Source of the DNA: Segatella copri
GTDB taxonomy: Bacteria > Bacteroidota > Bacteroidia > Bacteroidales > Bacteroidaceae
DNA: 64,000 bases
Assembly: GCF_019127135.1 (NCBI RefSeq)
Contig: NZ_JAHOEA010000005.1
Span: 1-64,000, forward strand
Reading direction: 5' to 3'
Position numbers and translations under genes: made by a program. The notes below the pieces were generated by a model, which saw nothing but the letters and a program-made list of their open reading frames with translations, ran no database searches and was not told the origin of the DNA. Shown here one piece after another: positions 25,809 through 32,985 of this stretch; the stretch's first letter is position 1; every line of letters starts with the position of its first letter.

Positions 25809-26376
25809 ACTTGCTGCACATCCCCAGAAAATACTTATGAATCTCCAAACTTTCGTTCAGTTCAGGATGGAAGGCGGTAACCAGCTGGTTACCCTGGCGG
25901 GCAGCCACAATCTTGCCATCTACCTCAGCAAGAACCTCTGCATCTCCCCACACCTCTTTAATATAAGGAGCACGGATGAAAGTCATTGGGATGTTGCCCT
26001 CGATGCCCTTCATCGGAGCCTCGATGTAGAAACTGCCCAACTGGCGACCGTAGGCATTTCTCAAAGCCGTGATGTCCATCGAAGCTATGCGCTGACTAGG
26101 CTCGCCCTCTATCTTCTTGGCAAGAAGAATCAAACCGGCACAGGTACCATAAACTGGCAAGCCGGCAGCAATCGCCTCCTTCACAGGCTCCATCAATCCC
26201 AGTTCATTCAAGAGTTTCGCCTGAGTGGTACTCTCACCGCCCGGAATAATCAAGCCATCCTTAGGCTGGTTCCAATCCTTCAACTGGCGAACCTCAAAAC
26301 TATCCACGCCCAACTGAGCCAACTTCTGTCTGTGCTCAGCAAAAGCGCCTTGTAAAGCTAATACTGCTATTCTCAT
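25807..26376 (-). CDS. pdxT: Pyridoxal 5'-phosphate synthase glutaminase subunit PdxT
   Basis: 189 residues from the ATG at 26376 (MRIAVLALQGAFAEHRQ), the conserved family start; longer frames add unrelated residues. Class I glutamine amidotransferase triad: Cys in YGTCAGLILLAK, His and Glu in FHPELNE. The GGESTT oxyanion block is present. It supplies ammonia to PdxS for PLP synthesis. Downstream of pdxS by 125 bp; the gap has a large inverted repeat. Its stop codon abuts the 22-bp array. Confidence 0.96.
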   Translation of the reverse strand: MRIAVLALQGAFAEHRQKLAQLGVDSFEVRQLKDWNQPKDGLIIPGGESTTQAKLLNELGLMEPVKEAIAAGLPVYGTCAGLILLAKKIEGEPSQRIASMDITALRNAYGRQLGSFYIEAPMKGIEGNIPMTFIRAPYIKEVWGDAEVLAEVDGKIVAARQGNQLVTAFHPELNESLEIHKYFLGMCSK

Positions 26377-26393
26377 AAAACAATTTATCTCAT

Positions 26394-26490
26394 AAGAAGG
26401 AGTTAAGGAGTTAAGACAACAGTATTCTTTTACTGAGTTTGTGCCAAAAAGCATTTGTCTTAACTCCTCTAACTTCTTAACTCCTTAACT
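26394..26490. repeat. Large imperfect inverted repeat between pdxS and pdxT
   Basis: GGAGTTAAGACAA (26407-26419) pairs perfectly with TTGTCTTAACTCC (26455-26467). Both arms continue as reiterated AAGGAGTTAAG words. It would form a strong hairpin in the pdxS-pdxT transcript and may attenuate pdxT or protect pdxS mRNA. Confidence 0.65.
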
Positions 26491-26501
26491 TCCCAATATC
26501 A

Positions 26502-27377
26502 TTACTTACCTCTTTCAGCCATGAGCAAAGCAATCTCCTGCTCATTGATACCTACCATTGCCTCGCCGAGATCCTCGCTCAACTCAGCCAGCATCTTAGG
26601 GTCGTTGTAGTTGGTAACAGCCTTCACGATAGCCTGGGCACGCTTAGCAGGGTTACCGCTCTTGAAGATTCCAGAACCTACGAATACACCCTCGGCACCG
26701 AGCTGCATCATCAGGGCAGCATCAGCTGGAGTTGCCACACCACCGGCAGCGAAGTTAACCACTGGCAACTTGCCGTTCTCGTGAACATACTTCACCAGGT
26801 CGTAAGGAGCCTGCAGCTGCTTGGCAGCCTCATAAAGCTCATCCTCGCTCATAGAAACCAGGCGGCGGATTTCGCTCTGCATCATACGCATGTGGGTAAC
26901 AGCCTGAACCACATCACCTGTTCCTGGCTCACCCTTGGTACGGATCATCGTAGCACCCTCAGCAATACGGCGGAGCGCCTCGCCCAGGTTCTTGGCACCA
27001 CAAACGAATGGCACGTCGAACTGAGTCTTGTCGATGTGATAAACATTATCTGCTGGAGAGAGCACCTCGCTCTCGTCAATATAGTCGATTTCTATAGCCT
27101 GAAGAATCTGAGCCTCAGCGAAGTGACCGATGCGGCACTTAGCCATTACAGGGATAGAAACAGCCTCCTGGATGCCCTTGATCATCTTAGGGTCGCTCAT
27201 ACGGGAAACACCACCTGCTGCACGGATGTCAGCTGGAATACGTTCCAGCGCCATTACTGCGCATGCACCTGCTGCCTCTGCGATTTTTGCCTGTTCTGGA
27301 GTTGTTACGTCCATAATCACACCACCCTTGAGCATCTGAGCCAAGTTGCGGTTCAATTCTTGTCTATTTTCTGCCAT
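26502..27377 (-). CDS. pdxS: Pyridoxal 5'-phosphate synthase subunit PdxS
   Basis: 291 residues from the ATG at 27377 ([20 protein letters not shown]). The alternative longer frame would need a TTG start. [51 protein letters not shown] (catalytic Lys), EVLSPADN, and [22 protein letters not shown] are the conserved TIM-barrel blocks. It makes PLP from ribose 5-phosphate, glyceraldehyde 3-phosphate and ammonia in complex with PdxT. A possible promoter (TTCCTTTG at 27408-27415) is weak. Confidence 0.97.
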   Translation of the reverse strand: MAENRQELNRNLAQMLKGGVIMDVTTPEQAKIAEAAGACAVMALERIPADIRAAGGVSRMSDPKMIKGIQEAVSIPVMAKCRIGHFAEAQILQAIEIDYIDESEVLSPADNVYHIDKTQFDVPFVCGAKNLGEALRRIAEGATMIRTKGEPGTGDVVQAVTHMRMMQSEIRRLVSMSEDELYEAAKQLQAPYDLVKYVHENGKLPVVNFAAGGVATPADAALMMQLGAEGVFVGSGIFKSGNPAKRAQAIVKAVTNYNDPKMLAELSEDLGEAMVGINEQEIALLMAERGK

Positions 27378-28030
27378 AATTCTTATATTTTTATTCAATT
27401 ACAGCTGCAAAGGAAACATTTTTCAGCGAAATAGCAGAAAAATGTTCCATTTTCTGCAAACATTGAGTCATTTTGTATAAAGAGAGATTCGCAAATATAT
27501 AAGAGATATTCCTGAATATATAAAGCAGTACACAGATTGTACTGCTAAGAGAAACCGAGAGGAGTTCACCTTCTGAACGTCTACATTTTTTGTATCTTAG
27601 CGAAAAATTTCGTAACGAAAAATTTCGATTATGGAATATAGAAGACCCATTCTTCAGGAAATGGATACTCAAGAATATGATTGAGTAAGATTATATATTG
27701 AGAAATCGCCAGCAAAGCTGTAAAAAAGCTTCGCTGGCGATTCTGCAAGAGAGAGGTTTATCTATGTGTTAAAAATTCTAACTCGCTCTAATTTGGACTT
27801 TGATTGAATATCAAGAACTTGGGCGTTTGCCTATATTATATAGGTAACAATATGGAAACGAGCGGACTTCTGCTCGTTTCTGTATTTTGCAATATACAAA
27901 GAACGCCTTAATTCGGAGACAAAGATACGATAATTTTCTAAATATCCAATGAATTACGATGAGAATTTTATGGCAATTAGAACTTTTTGTGTTAAATCCC
28001 ATGCATGAAATGCAGTTTTCTAAGAAAATA
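27378..28030. other. Intergenic region with hairpins and possible gene remnants
   Basis: No complete gene seen. It contains tandem GAAAAATTTCG palindromic words at 27601-27626, a short open frame at 27631-27684 (MEYRRPILQEMDTQEYD) that looks like the first codons of a DUF4143-type ATPase, a hairpin AATCGCCAGC / GCTGGCGATT at 27704-27742, and a hairpin GAAACGAGC / GCTCGTTTC at 27855-27880. This looks like a site of past insertion or deletion next to the AbiF locus. Confidence 0.5.
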
Positions 28031-28062
28031 TTTGGAGATTCCGACAAAAAAGCGTATTTTTG
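28031..28062 (+). promoter_or_regulatory. Promoter of the abiF leader/ncRNA
   Basis: TTTG (28031-28034), 20-nt spacer, TATTTTTG (28055-28062), perfect Bacteroidota consensus. Transcription would start about 28068, 60 nt before the abiF start codon. Confidence 0.75.
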
Positions 28063-28067
28063 CAGCA

Positions 28068-28121
28068 ACAAATCCCACCACGCCTCTCAACGATGCGTAC
28101 CACGGTGGGACTTCGCTTTTT
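28068..28121 (+). ncRNA. Candidate structured RNA linked to abiF
   Basis: From the predicted start, TCCCACC (28073-28079) pairs with GGTGGGA (28104-28110) and, stacked inside, ACGC (28080-28083) pairs with GCGT (28095-28098), leaving a 5-nt bulge ACCAC and an 11-nt apical loop. The stem is followed by CTTCGC and five U (28117-28121), which could end a roughly 54-nt RNA just 10 nt before the ATG of abiF. Structured RNAs next to abiF genes have been described (an abiF RNA motif, as I recall), and recent work treats them as RNA antitoxins. Identity with that class here is inference; it could also be a 5' UTR hairpin. Confidence 0.55.
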
Positions 28122-28131
28122 ATATGGGTAT

Positions 28132-29022
28132 ATGAACTACGACAAACAACCGATAAATATAGATGAACAATTAGCCTTGCTCCAAAACAGAGGACTAATG
28201 ATAGAGGATGATGCTACAGCCAAATTACAGCTTCGCAATATCAGCTATTTCCGTATCGCTAGTTATCTTCGATACATGGAGCAAGACCGACAACATCATC
28301 TTTACAAATCCGGCAGTACATTCGAGCAAGCCATCAACCTTTATCTCTTTGATAAAGAACTACGCCAACTTATATTCAAGGCTATCCAAGATATTGAGAT
28401 TTCTCTCCGAACCAAGATGATTCAAGTGTTCTCAATGGAACATGGGGCATTTTGGTTTATGGATTCGTCATTGTTCAAGAATGCAGAGTTTTATGAAGGT
28501 TGTCTTGACAATATCAAGAAAGAGGTGTCTCGCTCAAATGAAGATTTCATCAAGGAACATTCCGAGAAATATAATTATCCAGCTCTTCCACCTGTGTGGA
28601 AGACCTTGGAGGTTGTTTCATTTGGTACTCTTTCCAAGTTGTTTTGCCTGTTTAAGGACAATCGATTAAAGAAGCAAGTGGCAAGAGAGTTTGGACTTCC
28701 TCAATACACTTATTTGGAAAGTTGGATAAGGTGCATTACCGTACTTCGTAATTGCTGTGCTCATCATGCACGTATATGGAATAGGCGTTTTGCCTTGAAG
28801 CCTCAATTGCCGAACCGACTTCCTCTCAATTGGATTACTCCAAGTCAGAAGCCTATCAAGTTGTACCATCAGCTATGCACCTTATTATATTTGGAACAAA
28901 CTATCAAACCTTGCATGGACTTGAAAAGTTCTCTACTCAAACTCTTTGCAAAATACTCTAATGTAGATTTGCATGCCATGGGATTTCCGCAAGGATGGGA
29001 AAATGAACCTTTATGGAGATAG
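28132..29022 (+). CDS. abiF: Abi_2-family (AbiF/AbiD) abortive-infection HEPN protein
   Basis: 296 residues from the ATG at 28132 ([20 protein letters not shown]); the frame upstream opens only with TTG and would run through the leader hairpin, so it is rejected. Abi_2 marks are [37 protein letters not shown] and [13 protein letters not shown]. The HEPN RNase motif R-X4-H is seen as [12 protein letters not shown] (R206, N207, H211). Family members abort phage infection, probably by cutting RNA, and have been proposed as relatives of the Cas13 effector HEPN domains. No phage or plasmid genes adjoin it. A strong 12-bp hairpin (29028-29056) follows the stop. Confidence 0.88.
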   Translation: MNYDKQPINIDEQLALLQNRGLMIEDDATAKLQLRNISYFRIASYLRYMEQDRQHHLYKSGSTFEQAINLYLFDKELRQLIFKAIQDIEISLRTKMIQVFSMEHGAFWFMDSSLFKNAEFYEGCLDNIKKEVSRSNEDFIKEHSEKYNYPALPPVWKTLEVVSFGTLSKLFCLFKDNRLKKQVAREFGLPQYTYLESWIRCITVLRNCCAHHARIWNRRFALKPQLPNRLPLNWITPSQKPIKLYHQLCTLLYLEQTIKPCMDLKSSLLKLFAKYSNVDLHAMGFPQGWENEPLWR

Positions 29023-29027
29023 TAGGC

Positions 29028-29056
29028 GGTGTTCGGATATAGCTTATCCGAACACC
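29028..29056 (+). terminator. Hairpin after abiF
   Basis: Perfect 12-bp arms GGTGTTCGGATA and TATCCGAACACC with a 5-nt loop, 5 bp after the stop. No U-run directly follows, so the call is moderate. Confidence 0.55.
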
Positions 29057-29181
29057 TGCTGCCATAACGTTTTGTTGCTGACGAGGCGAGGAGGAACCTT
29101 GCCTATCACGTTCCTCACCTTCTCGCTTCTCAACTCGATATTATCTGTTTATTTTTCTTCCTGTTCCATATCAAAAGCATT

Positions 29182-29300
29182 TTAGTATCCCAATTCCAAC
29201 TGATTCTTCACCTGGTTGATGAAGATACTTCCAGCCTCCTGGGTCTGTTGGAGTTTGAGCAAATAGCATACTATCATGCTGAAAACAAACAGGAAATATA
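29182..29300 (-). pseudogene. Possible gene remnant: hydrophobic segment plus short tail
   Basis: One minus-strand frame reads FSMIVCYLLKLQQTQEAG, then SIFINQVKNQLELGY and a stop at 29182. It has protein-like composition but lacks a credible start (the frame opens at GTA after a stop). It directly follows the barrel gene at 29306. It could be the frameshifted or truncated end of a small membrane protein. Low confidence. Confidence 0.3.
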
Positions 29301-29305
29301 CTCAT

Positions 29306-31405
29306 TTATTTTTCCATATCTAAATTCTTACTATTATTTAGCTTTGTTGTTTTCCCCTTTCCCAAGCTATACTTTACACTGATTAGGGCAACAAAAGCAT
29401 TTACTCTATTATCACCATAGATTTGATAAGCAAAATTTGGAAGGCTCACTTTCGTATAAGTCTTCTTGGAAATCATGGACGTCGGTATGCTTACTTCCAA
29501 AGATATGGGCAACTTACCTTTTAACAAAGAGTAAGAAGTTCCAACAAACAACTTTTCCTCTTCATCATACTGTTTACCTTGTAATAATGGCAATTTGTCG
29601 TGACGAAGGAAATAGCTAGCCATAAAACTCAATTTTGTATTTGGAACATTCCAAAGAAGCTGTGTATCAAGATACCAGGTTCTGCCAAAATGCTTCGTGT
29701 CATCTTTCATATACCGATGATACCACTGGTAATTTGCAACAAATGACAGTTCTACGCCATTGCCAAGATTATAATCACCTTCCATTCCCAAGTAATTATG
29801 TCTGTAATTACAATTTGCTTGAGTCTGATAAGTTTTATCCTCTTCTTGCTGATAATAGTCTATAATCTCATCCTTGCTCTGCTTGTACATATAGTCAATC
29901 TTGACTATATTGACAAAGTTGACCGTAATTTCAGAATAATGCATAATTCTAGGTTTCAACTCAGAATTGCCTCTATGCCAAAGCACATCGTTCACTTGCC
30001 ATCTTACCGTTGACAACTGATCAAGGTTGGGATACTCCACATCACAAAAATAATTATATTGCAAATACATCCACTTAACAGGTTTCCAATAACCTTTGAA
30101 CAAAGGCATCCAAGATGTATGTTTCTCAGATACTGCCGTCTGCTGATTTTCATCTTTGACAGTCAACAAATGAGAGCCTAGCAAAGCATTGAAATTTCGA
30201 AATGGTTGATATGATATTGCTCCCATCAATTTACTTCGAGTTTCCTTGCTATTATACAACACTATATTTTCATTTCGGTCAGAATTAGAATAGTCTTTCC
30301 ATATTTGGGTGTAGTCAGCCCACAAAGACACCTTGTTACCCAAATAATAATTGGCAGACAAATAATAACGCCAATAATTCTTATTCCCCTTGTAAGGACT
30401 AAGAACAATATTGTCCTTCTCACTATATATTCTATCTTCATGAATATCATACCTATTATATATGAGTTCCGAAGATAAATTCAAGTGATTCGCAAACTTT
30501 CCTTTATAAAACAATCCTATGGTATAATCATCTGTCTTAAAATCATCCAGACTATTCAATTCATAAAACTTATCATTATTGAACACAGAGAAGGAATCAT
30601 TCTGTTTAGTTCCTTTTCTTTCTATCCATGCTTGCGCAGATAGAATCTGATTGTTTGATAATCTATAATCCGCGCCCAAACTAAAGCTCCTCATATTATT
30701 CCTGGTACTTATGTTTGGCTTTTTATAATCAGCTGCCTCTGATTTAATCATAAGATCAGACATACTGCTATATTCATAACCAGATACATCATAATTCTGA
30801 CGATGATTAAAGCTTAAGCTACCATACAAGTTAACCTTGGGTAAGGTATAGGTAAAGCTGGTACCTATAGCTTCCCTATTAGAATGCTTGTTCCTGAAAG
30901 AATACAGATTGCGGGTAAAAGTACTTACATCCCATCCTTTATAATCATCAGCCAATTCGATATTAAGTACAACAGGATAATCAGAATATTTACCTGCAGG
31001 ATAACGCATAATTTCAACTTTCTTGATGCGTTTAGGATTGAGACTGATAGCATATTCCCTTTTTACTTCTTTACCATTGATAACTATTGGCACATTTTTG
31101 TCTTTACCGACATTTACCTCATCTGTTCCCCAGTCAGTTGTTATTCCAGGCAACTTTGCCAATAATTGTATAGCACTAACAGTTCCCTTACGAAGGGAAT
31201 CTGTTATAAATATTGTTTCTTTTGATGCATTTCTACTCACCATATCAGCCACAACCACAACATCCTTCAGTTCTTTTTCTAAGGAAAAATTTGCAGAAGG
31301 CGTGCTGGTAGAATCCGATACGGACACAACCTTTCCTTTCACCTGCGCTAAGCAAGTGAAAGGAAACAAAAACAATATCAACACTAGTTTTGAACCAATT
31401 CTCAT
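29306..31405 (-). CDS. TonB-dependent receptor-like outer-membrane beta-barrel protein
   Basis: 699 residues. Signal peptide with cleavage near CLAQ (about residue 20), a plug-like domain (about 45-155: LKDVVVVADMVSRN, AIQLLAKLPGIT, IVINGKEV, KKVEIMRYPAGKYSDYPVVLNIEL), then a barrel rich in aromatic residues alternating with polar ones, ending SVKYSLGKGKTT. This is the shorter OMP_b-brl_3-type receptor without an associated SusD. Ligand unknown; such proteins may take up metal chelates, peptides or sugars, or work in surface assembly. AT-rich codon use compared with neighbours (29300-31400) hints at separate acquisition. Confidence 0.8.
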   Translation of the reverse strand: MRIGSKLVLILFLFPFTCLAQVKGKVVSVSDSTSTPSANFSLEKELKDVVVVADMVSRNASKETIFITDSLRKGTVSAIQLLAKLPGITTDWGTDEVNVGKDKNVPIVINGKEVKREYAISLNPKRIKKVEIMRYPAGKYSDYPVVLNIELADDYKGWDVSTFTRNLYSFRNKHSNREAIGTSFTYTLPKVNLYGSLSFNHRQNYDVSGYEYSSMSDLMIKSEAADYKKPNISTRNNMRSFSLGADYRLSNNQILSAQAWIERKGTKQNDSFSVFNNDKFYELNSLDDFKTDDYTIGLFYKGKFANHLNLSSELIYNRYDIHEDRIYSEKDNIVLSPYKGNKNYWRYYLSANYYLGNKVSLWADYTQIWKDYSNSDRNENIVLYNSKETRSKLMGAISYQPFRNFNALLGSHLLTVKDENQQTAVSEKHTSWMPLFKGYWKPVKWMYLQYNYFCDVEYPNLDQLSTVRWQVNDVLWHRGNSELKPRIMHYSEITVNFVNIVKIDYMYKQSKDEIIDYYQQEEDKTYQTQANCNYRHNYLGMEGDYNLGNGVELSFVANYQWYHRYMKDDTKHFGRTWYLDTQLLWNVPNTKLSFMASYFLRHDKLPLLQGKQYDEEEKLFVGTSYSLLKGKLPISLEVSIPTSMISKKTYTKVSLPNFAYQIYGDNRVNAFVALISVKYSLGKGKTTKLNNSKNLDMEK

Positions 31406-31650
31406 ATTATTAAAATTTTGATGTTATTGAATTTCTGCAGCATTATTTTTATCTATTCTACTTTCAGAAGTTTTCTATGTAGTTACGAAGCGAAAAATGC
31501 TCATTTTTGATGCCAACCTTATCCTTATACAAGAACAACTTTTCTTCGTTCATACACAACGCTGATGCAACTTAGTTCCCTTACAAGACAAGAAGTAAAA
31601 TGAACCTTATTTTAATCTTTCAAGCATCCGATAGGAACTACAAAAACACC
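31406..31650. other. Intergenic region upstream of the barrel gene
   Basis: AT-rich and without a convincing open frame or a clear TAnnTTTG promoter on the minus strand. Nothing further recognised. It leads into the 23-bp array. Confidence 0.4.
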
Positions 31651-31781
31651 ATCTTTTCTTCGATATTTCCTCAGTTGGCCGTATTTCGTTTCCTCTGTTG
31701 GCCGTATTTCGTTTCCTCAGTTGGCTGAATTTCATTTCCTCAGTTGGCCGTATTTTATTTCCTTAATTGGCTGGACTCATT
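31651..31781. repeat. 23-bp tandem repeat array (array 3)
   Basis: Units GTTGGCCGTATTTCGTTTCC-type start at 31674, 31697, 31720 and 31743, exactly 23 bp apart, with a partial unit at 31651 and another at 31766. Copy-to-copy differences are few (0-5 per unit). The array begins directly at the stop codon of the ThiD-AraC gene (31782), i.e. it fills its 3' end. Confidence 0.88.
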
Positions 31782-32744
31782 TTAATCAACAGGTTTTGGT
31801 TGCCTGAAAGCAGAAGGCGTAACCCCTCTCATCTTCTTGAAGAACTTGGTGAGATGAGCCTGGGATGAGAAACCGAAGGTATTGGCTATTTCCTGCACCG
31901 TATGCGTAGTGGTAGAGAGCTCGCGCTCTATCTCCTTCACGATGTATTCATCGATGATTGCCTTCGGGGTCTTGCCGGAGATGCGGCGGGTAACCTGAGC
32001 CAGATAACGGCCACTCACATTCAGCTGGTCGGCATAGAAATGAACATCGCTGTAAGTGCGGCAGAAGTTATTGACCTGCGAGATAAACTGGTTGTAGAGT
32101 TCGGAACTCCTGCCCTGCAGATTGCTCTGGCGCACGAGTTCTACATTGATGAAATCCTGCGCCTTCGCCAGCGCCTCCCCCATCTTCTTGCCCTGATTCA
32201 GATAGACGGCAAGAGCTGAAGAGAAACGGTTGATGAGACCATGAGAATTGGCATTGTCAAGCCTGTAAACCTGCAGTCCCTGCTTCTCGGCAAGGCTCAG
32301 CAGCTTGGAATTCTGCAGAATGATGTCGCTCTCCTTCTTGCGTGCCACGACGACAGAACAGAGCGGCAGCAGGCGATATTTAATCTGGCTCACCACATCT
32401 TCCGTCATCAGCGCATCGCCCTGGCTCGACCAGATGGCAGGGGCATAGATGATATGGGCAGGACGGTATCTGGTCAGCGCATCGATGACCACATTCAGCG
32501 TCTCCACCCTGCGTATCATACCAATCTTCACAATATCGGGCTGCATATCGTTCATGATAGCCTCTATCTGCCCCGAAACTATCTCGGCAGGAATATCAAA
32601 GAACTCCTGAATACCGAGCGTATTCTGCACAGTGATGCTGGTTATTGCCGAAACAGCATAACCGCCCAACTCAGAAATCGTCCTGATGTCTGCCTGTACA
32701 CCAGAGCCTCCGGTGCTGTCTGAACCTGTAATCGTTAATATCAT
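31782..32744 (-). CDS. ThiD-like sensor fused to an AraC-family DNA-binding domain
   Basis: 320 residues. Residues 1-200 follow hydroxymethylpyrimidine (phosphate) kinase ThiD: GSDSTGGSGVQAD, GGYAVSAITSITVQNT, PDIVKIGM. Residues about 215-315 are an AraC double helix-turn-helix (VSGRYLAQVTRRISGKTP; VQEIANTFGFSSQAHLTKFFKK). The kinase active site is destroyed: the usual NTHGTGC motif reads NSHGLIN (166-172), losing the anion-hole Gly and catalytic Cys, and the DPV Asp is Ala (APAIWSS, 101-107). I infer a ligand-sensing, non-catalytic domain that controls transcription. It is divergent from the pectinase gene at 32986, which it may control. Confidence 0.85.
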   Translation of the reverse strand: MILTITGSDSTGGSGVQADIRTISELGGYAVSAITSITVQNTLGIQEFFDIPAEIVSGQIEAIMNDMQPDIVKIGMIRRVETLNVVIDALTRYRPAHIIYAPAIWSSQGDALMTEDVVSQIKYRLLPLCSVVVARKKESDIILQNSKLLSLAEKQGLQVYRLDNANSHGLINRFSSALAVYLNQGKKMGEALAKAQDFINVELVRQSNLQGRSSELYNQFISQVNNFCRTYSDVHFYADQLNVSGRYLAQVTRRISGKTPKAIIDEYIVKEIERELSTTTHTVQEIANTFGFSSQAHLTKFFKKMRGVTPSAFRQPKPVD

Positions 32745-32809
32745 ATACTTTGAACTTTAATCTCTGAACTTGAAACATTGAACTTGAAAGCCGATGATAA
32801 GTCCGATGG

Positions 32810-32817
32810 CAAAGATA
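32810..32817 (-). promoter_or_regulatory. Probable -7 element of the ThiD-AraC regulator gene
   Basis: Minus-strand TATCTTTG exactly fits the -7 consensus; the -33 position is not matched, which would suit autoregulation. The leader is about 60 nt. Confidence 0.45.
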
Positions 32818-32909
32818 CAAAAAAAACAACGAATATCACTCTCAGACATGGAAAAATGCCTTTTTTTCTATATAAAATGACCGAAAACGATATTTTCATG
32901 TAAAATAGT

Positions 32910-32940
32910 TCTGTATTTCAGCTTATTTTATTTATCTTTG
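32910..32940 (+). promoter_or_regulatory. Promoter of the pectin locus
   Basis: TCTG (32910-32913), 19-nt spacer, TATCTTTG (32933-32940); one mismatch in the -33 box. The start codon is at 32986. Confidence 0.6.
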
Positions 32941-32985
32941 CAAGGACAATAAGGATCTAATAAAGCAAATAAATTAAACAACGAC

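Noticed and set aside
27391..27672. 93-codon leftward open frame upstream of pdxS
   Set aside because: It overlaps the pdxS leader and promoter region, has low-complexity content and no recognisable family or clear start; better seen as intergenic.
27811..28071. 86-codon leftward open frame ending in the abiF promoter region
   Set aside because: It runs antisense through a perfect promoter and hairpins and has no homology I recognise.
28060..28131. N-terminal extension of AbiF from a TTG at 28060
   Set aside because: It would translate the leader hairpin and start before the predicted transcript start; the ATG at 28132 gives the family N-terminus.
31651..31781. CRISPR array
   Set aside because: Contiguous 23-bp units without spacers; tandem repeat, not CRISPR.
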